NCBI GenBank assembly: GCA_019090315.1
Contig: JAHRWD010000074.1
Location: 1 to 48,583 of the forward strand
Direction of reading: 5' to 3'
DNA: 48,583 nucleotides
Source of the DNA: Pseudomonadales bacterium
GTDB lineage: Bacteria > Pseudomonadota > Gammaproteobacteria > Pseudomonadales > JAHRWD01
Numbering within the stretch: position 1 is the first letter of the stretch; each line of letters begins with the position of its first letter. Shown piece by piece: positions 1-9,108 of the stretch. A model generated the notes under the pieces. The model did not search any database, was not told where the DNA came from, and was given only the letters and a program-made list of their open reading frames with translations. A program made the position numbers and the translations under genes.

Positions 1-2224
1 GGGAAGTTGCCGGGCTGTACCAGGATAGCTTACCTTTGATTTTGTCACCCTGAGCATTGGTCGTGAACTCGAACCAGGTGCCAAATGGTATCTGGCGTAG
101 TTGTTTGATGGCTGCGAGAAGCTCTGGTGAAAATTTCTTCTCTGTTGGCTTTTTAGCAGGTTCTTTCGGTACTGTACTCTCGGTTGTTTGCCGCGTGCTA
201 CCGGTTGTTGGTGTCGAGGTATCGGTCGTTTCTTTCTCGGACGCAGCTTTGCTCCGAACCGGTTTGCTTAACAGCTCTTCCTGGTGAGCGGATATTTTTC
301 TCAGGAGTGCTTTACTATTTCCCGGATACCCTCCAAGTTGTTCAAAACCCCGCGAAATAATTTCGTTTATATCGGGGATTTTCTTTTGGACCTGCTCCTG
401 CTCCTTCTCGCTGGATCGTGGCGTAGTACTCCAGATAAGTTGTTCTATCAGGTCTATTTGTTCAGTCCAAAGAGGATGTTTTTCATCTTTTCGCAGCAGG
501 GTGAAGACTAAAATATCGAGCCAGCACTGCCGTAGGAATTGATCGACAAAGTCTGGGATAGAACTTTTGTTGCTGCGCAGATTGATCTCCTGGATCGCCT
601 TGTCCCGCGCTATTCTTAGCTTTTCTTTTCCTTTTATCGATTCCGATGCACGCTTTTCAGCAATTTCTGCACGCTTCTCCATCTGGTTAATATAGTGATT
701 GAAATCATCTGTGAGTTCCGAAAATAGCTCAATGTTGATCTCAAATTCCAGTAAAACGCGATCCACGATAGATCGCATTTTTGGGAAAATTCCACGTTCT
801 TTATCATTCTCATCGACCCAGCGAGCGCCTGCCTTGGCCATGGCATTCAGCAGCAATCTGGCGGGATGATTGTGTTGTGTGAAGAAGTCTTTGTCGAGTA
901 ATGCGACCTTCAGAAATGGTGTGTGAAGGTGACTCAATAATGCCTTAACAGATGGACATAGATCCTGATCATTCAGCATGAACTCAAACAGCATGCCGAT
1001 AAGATCGATAGTGTCTGCATCCAGCCCTTCGATTTCATGGGGCTTGGATGGGTCACCTGAGTTAGTAAGCTGTTGAACGAGCTGTTTTCTCGTCTCTTCA
1101 ATAAGAGTTGGGTCATAAACTAACTGCTCTGGCAGTTGTTTTTGCTGGTGCTGTATCGAGTTGATTGCATTAACGAGTTGATGGTTTTGATAATATTGTA
1201 CCGCTGGCGCAGCGGGTTGCGGCGCTGCCGTACCCGCAGGATCCTGCGCGAAGGCTGTCGGAGCACCGCTTCCAAAGGTGCTGACGGTTGCCTGAACCGG
1301 TTGGCCTGATGCTGGCTGTGCTGGAGCGTTCGGGGTGGAGCCTGTGGCCCCTGTGTCACTATGATTAGGGGTTCTCCAGCTGGTGTCGGCGGAGGATCGT
1401 GACGAAAGAATTTCCTGAATCGACTGGTATAGCTGTGGTGGTGATTCAGCCTGCGGTACAGAACCCTCTACGGCAGAAGAAGTGTGTTCAGCACCAGAGG
1501 CTGTTTCGGCAGGTATGTCTGATTCAGCAGCGGGTGTAGCGCCAGTGGATGCGCCTGCGCCACTTCTTTTTTTAACATCATATTTCAGATGAGGAAGTAC
1601 GCCGGCCTTGATTAGCAACTGGTTGCATTGTTTGTACGGCTCTTCCAGTTCCTCCAGCACGCACGAACCAAACTGCTTTAGTAACAAATTTTTATAGCTT
1701 TGGGCCAGTTCGAGATTGGCGGTAGTATCTGAAAAAATTTGTGTGAGTCGTGCAGGGCCAAACGGGTTGGAATATTCGTCTATTTTATAGCCGTGATTGA
1801 GTATGGATAATCGCTGATTGAACTCAAACAAGGCATGGAAATAGAGATCATTTGCTTTCTGGATGATAGCGCTGAAGGCGATTTTGTCATCAAGATCTTT
1901 GAAATTGACAAGGGAGAGCTCTCCATCGGCTTTTGCTGGGGCAACAATATCCAGAGGTTTTTGCCCGATTTTTGGATCCATTGAGAATGCTTTGGCAGAG
2001 GACTGTATAGCTTTTTTAAAGTTATCTTCCAGCTGCTGTCGATTCGAGCGAATCTCCCGCATCGAGTCAAATATTTCAGATTGAATCTTGTTATTGTCGG
2101 CGTTTTCGGCGAGTAAAAACAGTTGTTCATTCACAGTCTCGAAGCAGTTCGTGTACAACTCTTCAGTCTGTTCTACAACTGTTGATGTGATCTCGGTGAA
2201 TAATTTTTTGTTATCGAGCTGCAC
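1..2224 (-). CDS. DUF1631 family protein (partial, C-terminus beyond window start)
   Basis: A continuous reading frame runs on the minus strand from a GTG start at 2224 off the left edge, about 741 codons. The GTG is preceded by AGGA with 8 nt spacing, and an in-frame TGA lies upstream, so the start is reasonably fixed. The first ~215 residues are helical and polar. A low-complexity Ala/Pro/Ser/Thr-rich linker follows at roughly residues 218-340, then a second helical region. Near the edge is a second Pro/Thr/Lys linker and the motif LRQIPFGTWFEF with KLSWYSPAT. This split helical layout ending in a GTW..F / KLSW motif is what I know from DUF1631 proteins, sometimes misnamed thymidine phosphorylase. 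The biochemical role is unknown. In other proteobacteria such proteins are suspected to act in regulation; nothing here settles that. No membrane segment or signal peptide is visible. Confidence 0.8.
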   Translation of the reverse strand, partial: MQLDNKKLFTEITSTVVEQTEELYTNCFETVNEQLFLLAENADNNKIQSEIFDSMREIRSNRQQLEDNFKKAIQSSAKAFSMDPKIGQKPLDIVAPAKADGELSLVNFKDLDDKIAFSAIIQKANDLYFHALFEFNQRLSILNHGYKIDEYSNPFGPARLTQIFSDTTANLELAQSYKNLLLKQFGSCVLEELEEPYKQCNQLLIKAGVLPHLKYDVKKRSGAGASTGATPAAESDIPAETASGAEHTSSAVEGSVPQAESPPQLYQSIQEILSSRSSADTSWRTPNHSDTGATGSTPNAPAQPASGQPVQATVSTFGSGAPTAFAQDPAGTAAPQPAAPAVQYYQNHQLVNAINSIQHQQKQLPEQLVYDPTLIEETRKQLVQQLTNSGDPSKPHEIEGLDADTIDLIGMLFEFMLNDQDLCPSVKALLSHLHTPFLKVALLDKDFFTQHNHPARLLLNAMAKAGARWVDENDKERGIFPKMRSIVDRVLLEFEINIELFSELTDDFNHYINQMEKRAEIAEKRASESIKGKEKLRIARDKAIQEINLRSNKSSIPDFVDQFLRQCWLDILVFTLLRKDEKHPLWTEQIDLIEQLIWSTTPRSSEKEQEQVQKKIPDINEIISRGFEQLGGYPGNSKALLRKISAHQEELLSKPVRSKAASEKETTDTSTPTTGSTRQTTESTVPKEPAKKPTEKKFSPELLAAIKQLRQIPFGTWFEFTTNAQGDKIKGKLSWYSPATS

Positions 2225-2470
2225 GTATGGAGTCCTGTTATCCCAGTTAAATACCAGGAAGCTAGCGCGTGGTGTCCTGGGATTGCACGATAACCCGCGA
2301 TGGCGCTGCCATCAGCTACCCGTTGCGAGGGAATTATACAATATATGTGTCTTCAGCATAGCCGATTCCCAGTAGTATTCCAGTGAGAAAATTATAGGGA
2401 TATCGGGCGGATACAGAGTGCTGATGGTTGCGATTTCATGTATTTAACACAATTACGGGTATTCAGCTGA
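2225..2470. other. Intergenic region between DUF1631 gene and porin gene
   Basis: A 246-bp non-coding gap separates two minus-strand genes. It must hold the promoter of the DUF1631 gene and any terminator of the porin gene. I found no convincing hairpin with a T-run and no clear -35/-10 pair. A short ORF over this stretch on the plus strand has no ribosome binding site and no recognisable product. Confidence 0.4.
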
Positions 2471-3838
2471 TTAGAAAAAGTACTGTATTCGCATGGACGC
2501 GGTATCACCGGTGGAGTTATCCCCAACGATCACCTCCGCATCGCTACCGGATACGTCGATCCATGTGTAGTTCGACATGACCCGTACCGCGCGGTTGGCA
2601 AACCATGTGAGGCCAATTGTGATCCCTTTATTTTTAGTACCTGAACCCTTGTCATCAAGGTCAAGCTCATCATAACGTACGATCAATTGCCAGGCGGTTT
2701 CGCCGGCGGGTGGTTTGAATCGCTTGAAACGCCCATTTTTGCGGTTGTATCTTTCGGTGTGATCCCCTAAAAACAGACCAGCCAGCAAATAATATCCTGT
2801 GAAATTGTGGGTTATGGAGCTATTCAATTCATCAGTATGAATGTTGATCAGCTCGCTTGATAGCGTCCATGGGCCGTTGACAAATGCAGCTTCAAGCCCT
2901 AGATAGTTACCTGAATCGGCATTAAATTCTTCAGACTGGGCGGGGAAAAAATCATCGATTGTGTGGACTCCCATGCGGCTTTTGATCTGGAATGGACCTC
3001 CGCCAAAGTTGCGCCTGGATACGGATGCGCCGATGTGCAGCAGATTGCCGGGTGCGCGGATGGGATCCCAGGTGCCACGAGCCGAAAACGCGAACTCTTC
3101 ACTGCCATCAAAATTCAGGTCTGGGTCGCTCTCCCGTTGTTGGAATATGCCAACCCCATAGGTGAAGCGGTCATGGTAGTCATTATAAGCAATACCCAGG
3201 CCTAGTAGTGGTGCCATACGGATGGAGACAGGCGATGCTTCTCCTGCGAATCCGGCACTAAATCGCGACAAGCCAAAGGTTTCCCGCTGCTTTCCAATCG
3301 TAAGCTTGCTGGTGCCGAAACCCTGATAGCGAATCGAGCCGATAATGGCCCTACCGCTGAGCATGTCGAACATCATCTGGTACTTCCAGTCATAGTCGAC
3401 GGTGCCGGAGAGAAAAACCCAGAGGCTTCTTAGTTCACTGTTATGGGCGGTGTCTCCAAGCTGATGGGGAGGGGTAGTGGTGCTTTGCATATCTGAAGTG
3501 TAGGCACCACGAAATACTTCAGTATTCGCCGCTACCAGACCGCTGATTTTGAATTCACGTTTTTTCTCTGTTGCGGTTAATTTGATACCGCCATTCAATT
3601 TAACTTCGACAGGCTCGTGCGCAGAGGTCACTTCATGTTCTGAATTTACTTTAACTGTTTTTTTTTCTTGCTGGATCTGTTGATTCAGCTGGTTGGTAAG
3701 CTGCTCAACCGTTTGCTCCAGATGCCAAATTCTGTGTTCCAGGGGGTTTTCGGGATCTTCATGGCTCCATGCTCGCGATACCATCGTGCAGGAGAAAAAA
3801 ACCACAATTAATAAGCCATAGGTGGTTTTTTTAAGCAT
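2471..3838 (-). CDS. Phosphate-selective porin O/P (OprP/OprO) family outer-membrane protein
   Basis: The product is 455 aa. An N-terminal signal peptide (MLKKTTYGLLIVVFFSCTMV...) leads to cleavage before a short coiled-coil stretch (LEHRIWHLEQTVEQLTNQLN, residues ~33-55). Such a coiled coil commonly precedes the barrel in OprP/OprO-like trimeric porins. The remainder has alternating aromatic/polar strands and ends MRIQYFF, with the C-terminal Phe recognised by the BAM machinery. Blocks such as SGLVAANTEVFRGAY, SGTVDYDWKYQMMFDM and GITIGLTWFANRAVRVMSNY match the family pattern. Substrate cannot be read from sequence, and the family name does not prove phosphate selectivity. The gene diverges from a TRAP transporter about 120 bp away, suggesting that the porin lets the same substrate through the outer membrane; this is inference. 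Confidence 0.82.
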   Translation of the reverse strand: MLKKTTYGLLIVVFFSCTMVSRAWSHEDPENPLEHRIWHLEQTVEQLTNQLNQQIQQEKKTVKVNSEHEVTSAHEPVEVKLNGGIKLTATEKKREFKISGLVAANTEVFRGAYTSDMQSTTTPPHQLGDTAHNSELRSLWVFLSGTVDYDWKYQMMFDMLSGRAIIGSIRYQGFGTSKLTIGKQRETFGLSRFSAGFAGEASPVSIRMAPLLGLGIAYNDYHDRFTYGVGIFQQRESDPDLNFDGSEEFAFSARGTWDPIRAPGNLLHIGASVSRRNFGGGPFQIKSRMGVHTIDDFFPAQSEEFNADSGNYLGLEAAFVNGPWTLSSELINIHTDELNSSITHNFTGYYLLAGLFLGDHTERYNRKNGRFKRFKPPAGETAWQLIVRYDELDLDDKGSGTKNKGITIGLTWFANRAVRVMSNYTWIDVSGSDAEVIVGDNSTGDTASMRIQYFF

Positions 3839-3959
3839 AATTGGCAGGCCACGGATATGTCTGTGGCTTAATTAGCAGGCAAAGGTATTTACGGAATTTT
3901 TTATCCCATAGTGGATTCAAAGCAGTGGCCGTACAATTGGATTAAGGGTGCAAAGTTAT

Positions 3960-5027
3960 ATGGTGAATTTCTATTGTTGGGGGCGATTCAGGGCTTTCTG
4001 GGCAGCAGGTTTTATTATTTATTTTGTAGTCCTGACATTTAGCCCACAGGTACGAGGTACCGATAACAGCGAGCGTAACGTCAACCGAGCTCACATACTT
4101 GCAACAGCAACAACAGCTGGTACATTCTACCCAGTTGGTGTTGCCTTGGCTACTTTGACAAAGCTTAGGCTGATGCCGATGACGGGCATCTCTATCTCCG
4201 CAATCAGCTCTGCGGGCTCTGCTGAAAATATCAAATTGCTACGAAAGAATGAGGCTCAATTTGCCATTCTTCAGGGATTGTATGCGGCCTGGGCCTGGAA
4301 TGGTGAAGGCCCGTTGGCGGCTCAGGGTGCCCAAAGCGAACTGCGTGCAGTCACCATGCTGTGGCAAAATGTTGAACATTTCGTCATCGATCGCTCTTTT
4401 GTAAATAGCGGGAATCTTTCTGATATTTCTGAATTTGGAACCAGTAAATTTTCGATTGGCAAGCGAAATTCCGGCACTGCTGGCTCCGGTTTTCATATTC
4501 TGAAAAGCTTGGGGATAGTTAATAATAAAGACTATCGAGCGGCCTACATGGGCTATGGGGCAAGCGCCCAGTCGCTTCAAAATGGCGTGATCAAAGGTAT
4601 GAATATTGCCGCTGGGCCACCGGTTAGCGCAGTGACCCGAGCCTTCGCCGCGAGGGGCAATGAGCTACAAATACTGGCATTTAGCGACAATCAACTAGCA
4701 AAAATCAATCAGCCTTATCCACTCTGGAGTCGTTACATGATTCCCGCAAATACCTATCCGAATCAGCCTCAGCCCATTCATACAGCAGCCCAGCCAACCT
4801 TGTTGGTGGTACGTGCAGATGTGGATGAGCAATCTGTTTATGAGATAACCCGAGTCATTTATGAAAACCTTGTCTTTCTAGGCAGCATCCATAAAGCCAC
4901 AAAAGCGATCTCGCTGGAACATGCCCTGAATGGTTTACCCTTGCCTCTACACCCGGGTGCATTGAGGTTCTATCGAGAAGCGGGCAGGTCAGTGCCCGAG
5001 CATCTTATTCCACCGGCTGCTTTATAG
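3960..5027 (+). CDS. TRAP transporter substrate-binding protein, TAXI family
   Basis: This is the periplasmic solute receptor of a sodium-driven TRAP transporter. The start is ATG 3960, with AAGGG 11-12 nt upstream; an in-frame GTG at 3948 is possible but has its AAGG too close. A hydrophobic segment (residues ~10-28, FRAFWAAGFIIYFVVLTF) acts as signal peptide or anchor. The mature protein opens with HILATATTAGTFYPVGVALA, the characteristic TAXI opening (T.GG.YYP.G). Later blocks fit the type II periplasmic fold: FSIGKRNSGTAGSGFHILKSLG, AYMGYGASAQSLQNGVIKGMNIAAGPP. Length (~355 aa) is normal. It abuts the permease gene, whose GTG immediately follows this stop codon, so the two are surely co-expressed. 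TAXI receptors mostly bind organic acids, but no substrate can be assigned. Confidence 0.88.
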   Translation: MVNFYCWGRFRAFWAAGFIIYFVVLTFSPQVRGTDNSERNVNRAHILATATTAGTFYPVGVALATLTKLRLMPMTGISISAISSAGSAENIKLLRKNEAQFAILQGLYAAWAWNGEGPLAAQGAQSELRAVTMLWQNVEHFVIDRSFVNSGNLSDISEFGTSKFSIGKRNSGTAGSGFHILKSLGIVNNKDYRAAYMGYGASAQSLQNGVIKGMNIAAGPPVSAVTRAFAARGNELQILAFSDNQLAKINQPYPLWSRYMIPANTYPNQPQPIHTAAQPTLLVVRADVDEQSVYEITRVIYENLVFLGSIHKATKAISLEHALNGLPLPLHPGALRFYREAGRSVPEHLIPPAAL

Positions 5028-7121
5028 GTGGTTGCGGATCGAAGCGGTGTAATGACCGCGGATCGAATAAGGACCAGATTACTGCAAACAGTAGCGCTGT
5101 TTGTCGCTCTGATACACCTGTACCTCAATACATTCGGGACCCTGTCTGAGTTACGGTTTGCGGCCATTCACTTCAGTAGCTTCGGCCTGTTGGCAGCGCT
5201 TGGGTTTCCGCTGCTGACCGATTCTGTGCGAGGAGGTTATTTTGCCCTCGCCGTAGATCTGTTTGCTGGTCTGATGGCAGTGGGTTGCGGACTCTATCTG
5301 GTGTTGTTTGAGGCGGATCTGTATCAACGGGGTACTGAGTTTAATAACTGGGACTGGCTGGTATCCGGTGCTGCTGTATTGCTTGCAATCGAGTTCTGTC
5401 GTCGTTGTTCGGGGTGGATAATTCCCGTATTGGTGTTGATCGCGCTTAGCTACTCAATGCTCTGGGGCAGTTGGCTGGACAATGTATTCTCATTTCCGGG
5501 GGTCAGCGTAGAAACCATGCTGTTCCGGAGCTTTTTCGGCGGCGAAGGGGTTTTGGGCAGTATTACTATTATTTCCGCAAGTTACGTGTACCCGTTTATT
5601 CTATTCGGTGCCTTTTTGCTGGTGTCCGGAGCGGGAGACTTTTTGATCGATCTGGCTCGCTGTCTGGCGGGCCGTATGGTGGGCGGCCCTGGATTGGTTG
5701 CTGTGTTTGGATCCGGTTTGATGGGGTCAGTATCAGGCTCCGCCGTGGCGAACACCGCATCAACCGGCGTTATTACTATTCCCATGATGAAACGCTATGG
5801 CTTCACACCACGGTTTGCCGCTGGAGTTGAGGCGGCTGCCTCAACCGGTGGGCAACTGATGCCGCCGGTAATGGGAGCAGGGGCCTTCGTGATGGCAAGC
5901 TACACCCAGATCCCCTATATGACCATTGTTGCCGTGTCGGTTTTACCGGCGCTGCTGTATTTTTTGTCGGTCGGGTTCTATGTGCGAATTGAGGCCAAAC
6001 GTCTGGGTTTGACCGTGCTGGATGAGGAGTCGGTCTCGGTTGTCAACGTACTTCGTCAGGGTTGGCACTACCTGATTCCTCTTATGACACTGGTTGCGAT
6101 GCTGATTTACGGTTTTAGCGCTAGCTTTTCCGCAGTGATTTCGATCCTGGCGGTAGTTTCTGCTTCGTGGCTGTCATCCAGGCCGATGGGCATTCAGGGT
6201 ATTCGTCAGGCGTTGGTCGAAGGTACTCAAAACATGATTCCCACTGCGGCGCTGCTGATCGCAATTGGTCTGATTGTAAATGTGGTGACAACAACCGGAT
6301 TTGGCAACACCTTTTCGCTGATGGTGGTCGAGTGGTCCGGTGGTAGCCTGTTGATAGCCATTTCTCTTATTGCAGTGGCATCGTTAATTCTTGGCGCGGG
6401 GCTTCCGGTAACTGCATCCTATATCGTGATTGCTACGCTTTGCGCACCCTTGCTGTTTGAATTAATGACTCGTCAGCAGTTGATTGAAGCCATTGCATCC
6501 GGTGGTTTGTCAGAAGATGTGAAAGGTATGTTGTCCATTTTTTCGGGTGCGCTGGGCTATGATCTGAATCATGAGCTGAGTTTGTCAGAAGCAGAACGAC
6601 TGCTGGCAGAGATACCAGCAGATTTTCTTTCACTGATTCGAGAGCAGGTGATTGATCCGGTTTCAATCTCGCTGATACTGCTGAGCGCACATCTCATCAT
6701 TTTCTGGCTCTCACAGGACAGTAACGTCACACCTCCGGTTTGTATGTGCGCCTTTTCAGCCGCAGCGATTGCGGGTAGCCGTCCAATGGCAACCGGTTTT
6801 ACCGCCTGGAAAATGGCCAAGGGCCTTTACTTGATACCACTGCTGTTTGCCTATTCGCCTCTGGTAACCGGAACTTTGCTGGAAAAAAGTATGGTCTTCG
6901 TGGTGGCTGCAATAGGATTGTATGCGATGGCGGCGGTTTTTCAGGGATATATGAGGTCTGCGCTGTCGATTTGGCTGCGAGTCGTGCTGGCACTGGCTAT
7001 TCTCATTATGCTTTGGCCCCACGGTAATGTCTGGCTGACGGGATTGGGTGTCATTACAACAGCGGTGATTTATCTGGTTTCGGGACGGGGTCGCGATGGA
7101 AATAATACGGTAAATGAATAA
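5028..7121 (+). CDS. TRAP transporter fused permease (DctQM type, TAXI-associated)
   Basis: A 697-aa polytopic inner-membrane protein with about 17-18 hydrophobic segments, consistent with the fused small (DctQ) and large (DctM) TRAP subunits typical of TAXI systems. Diagnostic DctM blocks are visible: GSGLMGSVSGSAVANTASTG, PMMKRYGFTPRFAAGVEAAA, STGGQLMPPVMGAGAF and LGAGLPVTASYIVIATLCAP. Unusually, the segment after that block (residues ~480-545, LIEAIASGGLSEDVKGML...LIREQVIDP) is a polar loop of about 55 residues. The next conserved block reads SQDSNVTPPVCMCAFSAAA rather than the commoner ...ADDTPPV.... The GTG at 5028 directly follows the receptor stop; an in-frame ATG at 5052 is an alternative start. 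Together with the receptor it forms a two-gene sodium-coupled uptake system. Confidence 0.88.
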   Translation: MVADRSGVMTADRIRTRLLQTVALFVALIHLYLNTFGTLSELRFAAIHFSSFGLLAALGFPLLTDSVRGGYFALAVDLFAGLMAVGCGLYLVLFEADLYQRGTEFNNWDWLVSGAAVLLAIEFCRRCSGWIIPVLVLIALSYSMLWGSWLDNVFSFPGVSVETMLFRSFFGGEGVLGSITIISASYVYPFILFGAFLLVSGAGDFLIDLARCLAGRMVGGPGLVAVFGSGLMGSVSGSAVANTASTGVITIPMMKRYGFTPRFAAGVEAAASTGGQLMPPVMGAGAFVMASYTQIPYMTIVAVSVLPALLYFLSVGFYVRIEAKRLGLTVLDEESVSVVNVLRQGWHYLIPLMTLVAMLIYGFSASFSAVISILAVVSASWLSSRPMGIQGIRQALVEGTQNMIPTAALLIAIGLIVNVVTTTGFGNTFSLMVVEWSGGSLLIAISLIAVASLILGAGLPVTASYIVIATLCAPLLFELMTRQQLIEAIASGGLSEDVKGMLSIFSGALGYDLNHELSLSEAERLLAEIPADFLSLIREQVIDPVSISLILLSAHLIIFWLSQDSNVTPPVCMCAFSAAAIAGSRPMATGFTAWKMAKGLYLIPLLFAYSPLVTGTLLEKSMVFVVAAIGLYAMAAVFQGYMRSALSIWLRVVLALAILIMLWPHGNVWLTGLGVITTAVIYLVSGRGRDGNNTVNE

Positions 7122-7262
7122 ACCTTCTCCGATTTGCTGTTTTTTTTAGTATAAGCATTTCAAATTTTTTCGTAATCACGTAAAATGCCGCACCGTTTTT
7201 TGTTACGGTTATGTCTAGTTGTCTGGCTATTTAGCTTTATTTTTGGCGTAACCAATTGAAAC
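7122..7262. promoter_or_regulatory. Probable promoter region of the rpsP operon
   Basis: This AT-rich stretch contains TAAAAT (7181-7186) followed by the G+C-rich sequence GCCGC, as in growth-rate-regulated ribosomal promoters with a GC discriminator. The matching -35 (around 7158, TTTCAA) is poor, so the call is tentative. The MITE-like element starts at 7263, so any transcript starting here would carry that element in its leader. Confidence 0.3.
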
Positions 7263-7401
7263 GAGGCCTTTGCACGGGGGATGATTTTGCTTTCAGGCAA
7301 GGCAAAAACGCGCGCAGAGAGGGAGTTTACAAGTGTAAATGACCGATTGAGCACGTTTTTAACGCAGCATGGGAGTCAAATGGCTCTCGTGCAAAGGTCT
7401 C
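7263..7401 (+). mobile_element. MITE-like element, copy 1 (139 bp)
   Basis: The element opens with GAGGCCTTTGCACG (7263-7276) and closes with CGTGCAAAGGTCTC (7388-7401), terminal inverted repeats matching at 13 of 14 positions. Immediate flanks are GAAAC and GAAAT, an almost perfect 5-bp target-site duplication. The interior contains the palindrome TTTACAAGTGTAAA and the block GACCGATTGAGCACGTTTTT, both of which recur in copy 2 at 9518-9679 in inverted orientation. It is about 23 bp shorter than copy 2, with the loss between the GAGCACGTTTTT and GCATGGGAGT blocks. There is no transposase; short ORFs across it are not credible genes. It ends only 30 bp before rpsP. Confidence 0.8.
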
Positions 7402-7431
7402 GAAATATATAATTTTTAGGAGAATTACTGG

Positions 7432-7704
7432 ATGGTAACTATTCGTCTAGCTCGCGGGGGCTCTAAGAAGCGCCCTTTTTATCATTTGACCGTAGCGGAT
7501 AGTCGCCGTGCTCGTAATGGTGCATTTATTGAGCGTGTGGGTTTCTTTAACCCTATGGCTCGTGGACAGGAAGAGATTCTTCGTGTTGACCAGGCGCGTA
7601 TCGACTACTGGGTTAGCCAGGGTGCACAACCGAGTGATCGTGTTGCCAATCTGTTGAAGAAAAACGCAGCTGCGGTTGCGGTAGCTGCCACAGCAGCAGC
7701 CTAA
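7432..7704 (+). CDS. rpsP: 30S ribosomal protein S16
   Basis: The 90-aa product begins [30 protein letters not shown], the hallmark S16 N-terminus. The Ala/Val-rich tail ([12 protein letters not shown]) is a normal variable feature. S16 binds 16S rRNA early and is needed for 30S assembly. A strong AGGAG lies 9 nt before the ATG. It is the first gene of the classic rpsP-rimM-trmD-rplS operon, and rimM follows after 24 bp. Its 5' leader is interrupted by the MITE-like element ending at 7401. Confidence 0.98.
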   Translation: MVTIRLARGGSKKRPFYHLTVADSRRARNGAFIERVGFFNPMARGQEEILRVDQARIDYWVSQGAQPSDRVANLLKKNAAAVAVAATAAA

Positions 7705-7728
7705 GGGTTATTTTGCCAGCTTGGTACA

Positions 7729-8277
7729 TTGAGTAGTTCTGACCGTAGTCCCGACAGCGCCGGAAAGGTCATTGTTGGGAAAATTACTGCCGCCTTTGGC
7801 GTGCATGGCTGGATTCGGATTTACTCCTATACAGAACCTGAAGAGAACCTCTTTGAGTATTCTGGTCTACAGCTGGAAGGAAATGGGCAAAAACCATTTT
7901 CGATCAAGATCGAAGAGTGGAAACCCCATGGCAAAGGTTTTGTTGCATACCTGAAGGGATGCGACACCCGAACCCAGGCTGATTTGTATCGTGGTATGCA
8001 GTTTTCCGTTCCAGAAACCGCTTTGGCTGATCTGGAAGAGGGTGACTACTACTGGAGTCAGCTGATAGGACTCAAGGTACAAAGTGTCGGTAAAAGGTTG
8101 TTCGGTTGTGTTGGTTCAATGCTGGAGACCGGCGCAAATGATGTGTTGGTGGTGAAAGCCTGCGACAATAGCATCGACAAAAAGGAACGATTGATTCCTT
8201 ATTTGCCCGGTACAGTAGTCCAGAACGTTGATCTTGATTCAGAGATGATCACGGTTGACTGGGACGAAGATTTTTAG
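7729..8277 (+). CDS. rimM: Ribosome maturation factor RimM
   Basis: The 182-aa product carries [30 protein letters not shown], the RimM N-terminal barrel signature, and a C-terminal PRC-type domain ([56 protein letters not shown]). RimM binds S19 and helps mature the 30S head. The start is TTG at 7729, chosen because it gives the expected N-terminus and no ATG is available at that point. The stop lies 22 bp before trmD. Position between rpsP and trmD is the usual one. Confidence 0.97.
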   Translation: MSSSDRSPDSAGKVIVGKITAAFGVHGWIRIYSYTEPEENLFEYSGLQLEGNGQKPFSIKIEEWKPHGKGFVAYLKGCDTRTQADLYRGMQFSVPETALADLEEGDYYWSQLIGLKVQSVGKRLFGCVGSMLETGANDVLVVKACDNSIDKKERLIPYLPGTVVQNVDLDSEMITVDWDEDF

Positions 8278-8299
8278 AGACCAGACTGGGGAATGCTTG

Positions 8300-9058
8300 A
8301 TGCAGATTGGGGTGATTACACTCTTTCCCGAGATGGTGAATACGGTAACCGAATACGGTGTTACCGGAAGAGCGGTAAAGCGTAATTTGCTCTCTCTTCA
8401 ATGCTGGAATCCTCGGGATTTCACTCAGGACGTGCACAGAACGGTCGATGATCGCCCTTACGGCGGTGGTCCCGGCATGTTGATGAAGGTAGAGCCATTG
8501 CGAGATGCAATCTCTGCGGCAAGAGAAAAGCTCGGAAAAGATGTATTGACGGTTTATCTGTCACCCCAGGGTGAGCAGCTAAATCAGAAAAAATTGAATA
8601 CACTGGTAGATCAGAAGAAACTTCTTTTGATCTCCGGCCGATACGAAGGTATCGATGAAAGGCTGATCAATATGGAGGTTGATCAACAGTGGTCCCTGGG
8701 TGATTTTGTTCTATCAGGGGGTGAGCTGGCGGCAATGGTGGTGGTTGACGCGGTTACGCGATTGATTCCCGGAGTCTTAGGGCACGATGCGTCGGCCCAG
8801 AGTGATTCTTTTTCGGAGGGGTTGCTGGATTTCCCCCACTATACGCGGCCTGAAATATTTGAAGGTGAGCCCGTTCCAGAGGTGCTGCTCAGTGGTAATC
8901 ACGAGCGAATCCGCAGCTGGCGGCTCAAACAGTCCCTCGGGGCTACCTGGCTTAAAAGGCCAGACCTGTTAAAAGACAAAGCGTTAAACCGGGAGCAAAA
9001 ACAGCTTCTGCAAGAATTTATTGAAGAATGGCAACAGTCTGAAACTTCTGAAAAGTAA
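8300..9058 (+). CDS. trmD: tRNA (guanine-N1-)-methyltransferase TrmD
   Basis: The product (252 aa) methylates G37 of tRNAs reading CNN codons, preventing +1 frameshifts. The start is ATG 8300 ([12 protein letters not shown]), preceded by GGGGA at a good distance; the frame is open back to 8255, but that extension overlaps rimM and lacks family similarity. SPOUT-class landmarks are present: [40 protein letters not shown] and [31 protein letters not shown], the trefoil-knot S-adenosylmethionine site. The gene is third in the ribosomal operon. Confidence 0.97.
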   Translation: MQIGVITLFPEMVNTVTEYGVTGRAVKRNLLSLQCWNPRDFTQDVHRTVDDRPYGGGPGMLMKVEPLRDAISAAREKLGKDVLTVYLSPQGEQLNQKKLNTLVDQKKLLLISGRYEGIDERLINMEVDQQWSLGDFVLSGGELAAMVVVDAVTRLIPGVLGHDASAQSDSFSEGLLDFPHYTRPEIFEGEPVPEVLLSGNHERIRSWRLKQSLGATWLKRPDLLKDKALNREQKQLLQEFIEEWQQSETSEK

Positions 9059-9108
9059 AGACCAGAGCTTAAAACCGAACTACAACCTGTACTTAAAAAG
9101 AGCGCGTT

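Noticed and set aside
57..511. Two plus-strand ORFs at the left edge
   Set aside because: Both are antisense to the continuous DUF1631 frame, which has family motifs, whereas these resemble nothing.
5471..5830. 119-codon plus-strand ORF in another frame of the TRAP permease
   Set aside because: Out-of-frame shadow with Arg/Gly-rich composition; the permease frame is uninterrupted.
7160..7354. 64-codon minus-strand ORF upstream of rpsP
   Set aside because: It lies across MITE copy 1 and the promoter region, with no ribosome binding site; resemblance to the 9477-9689 frame comes from the shared element.
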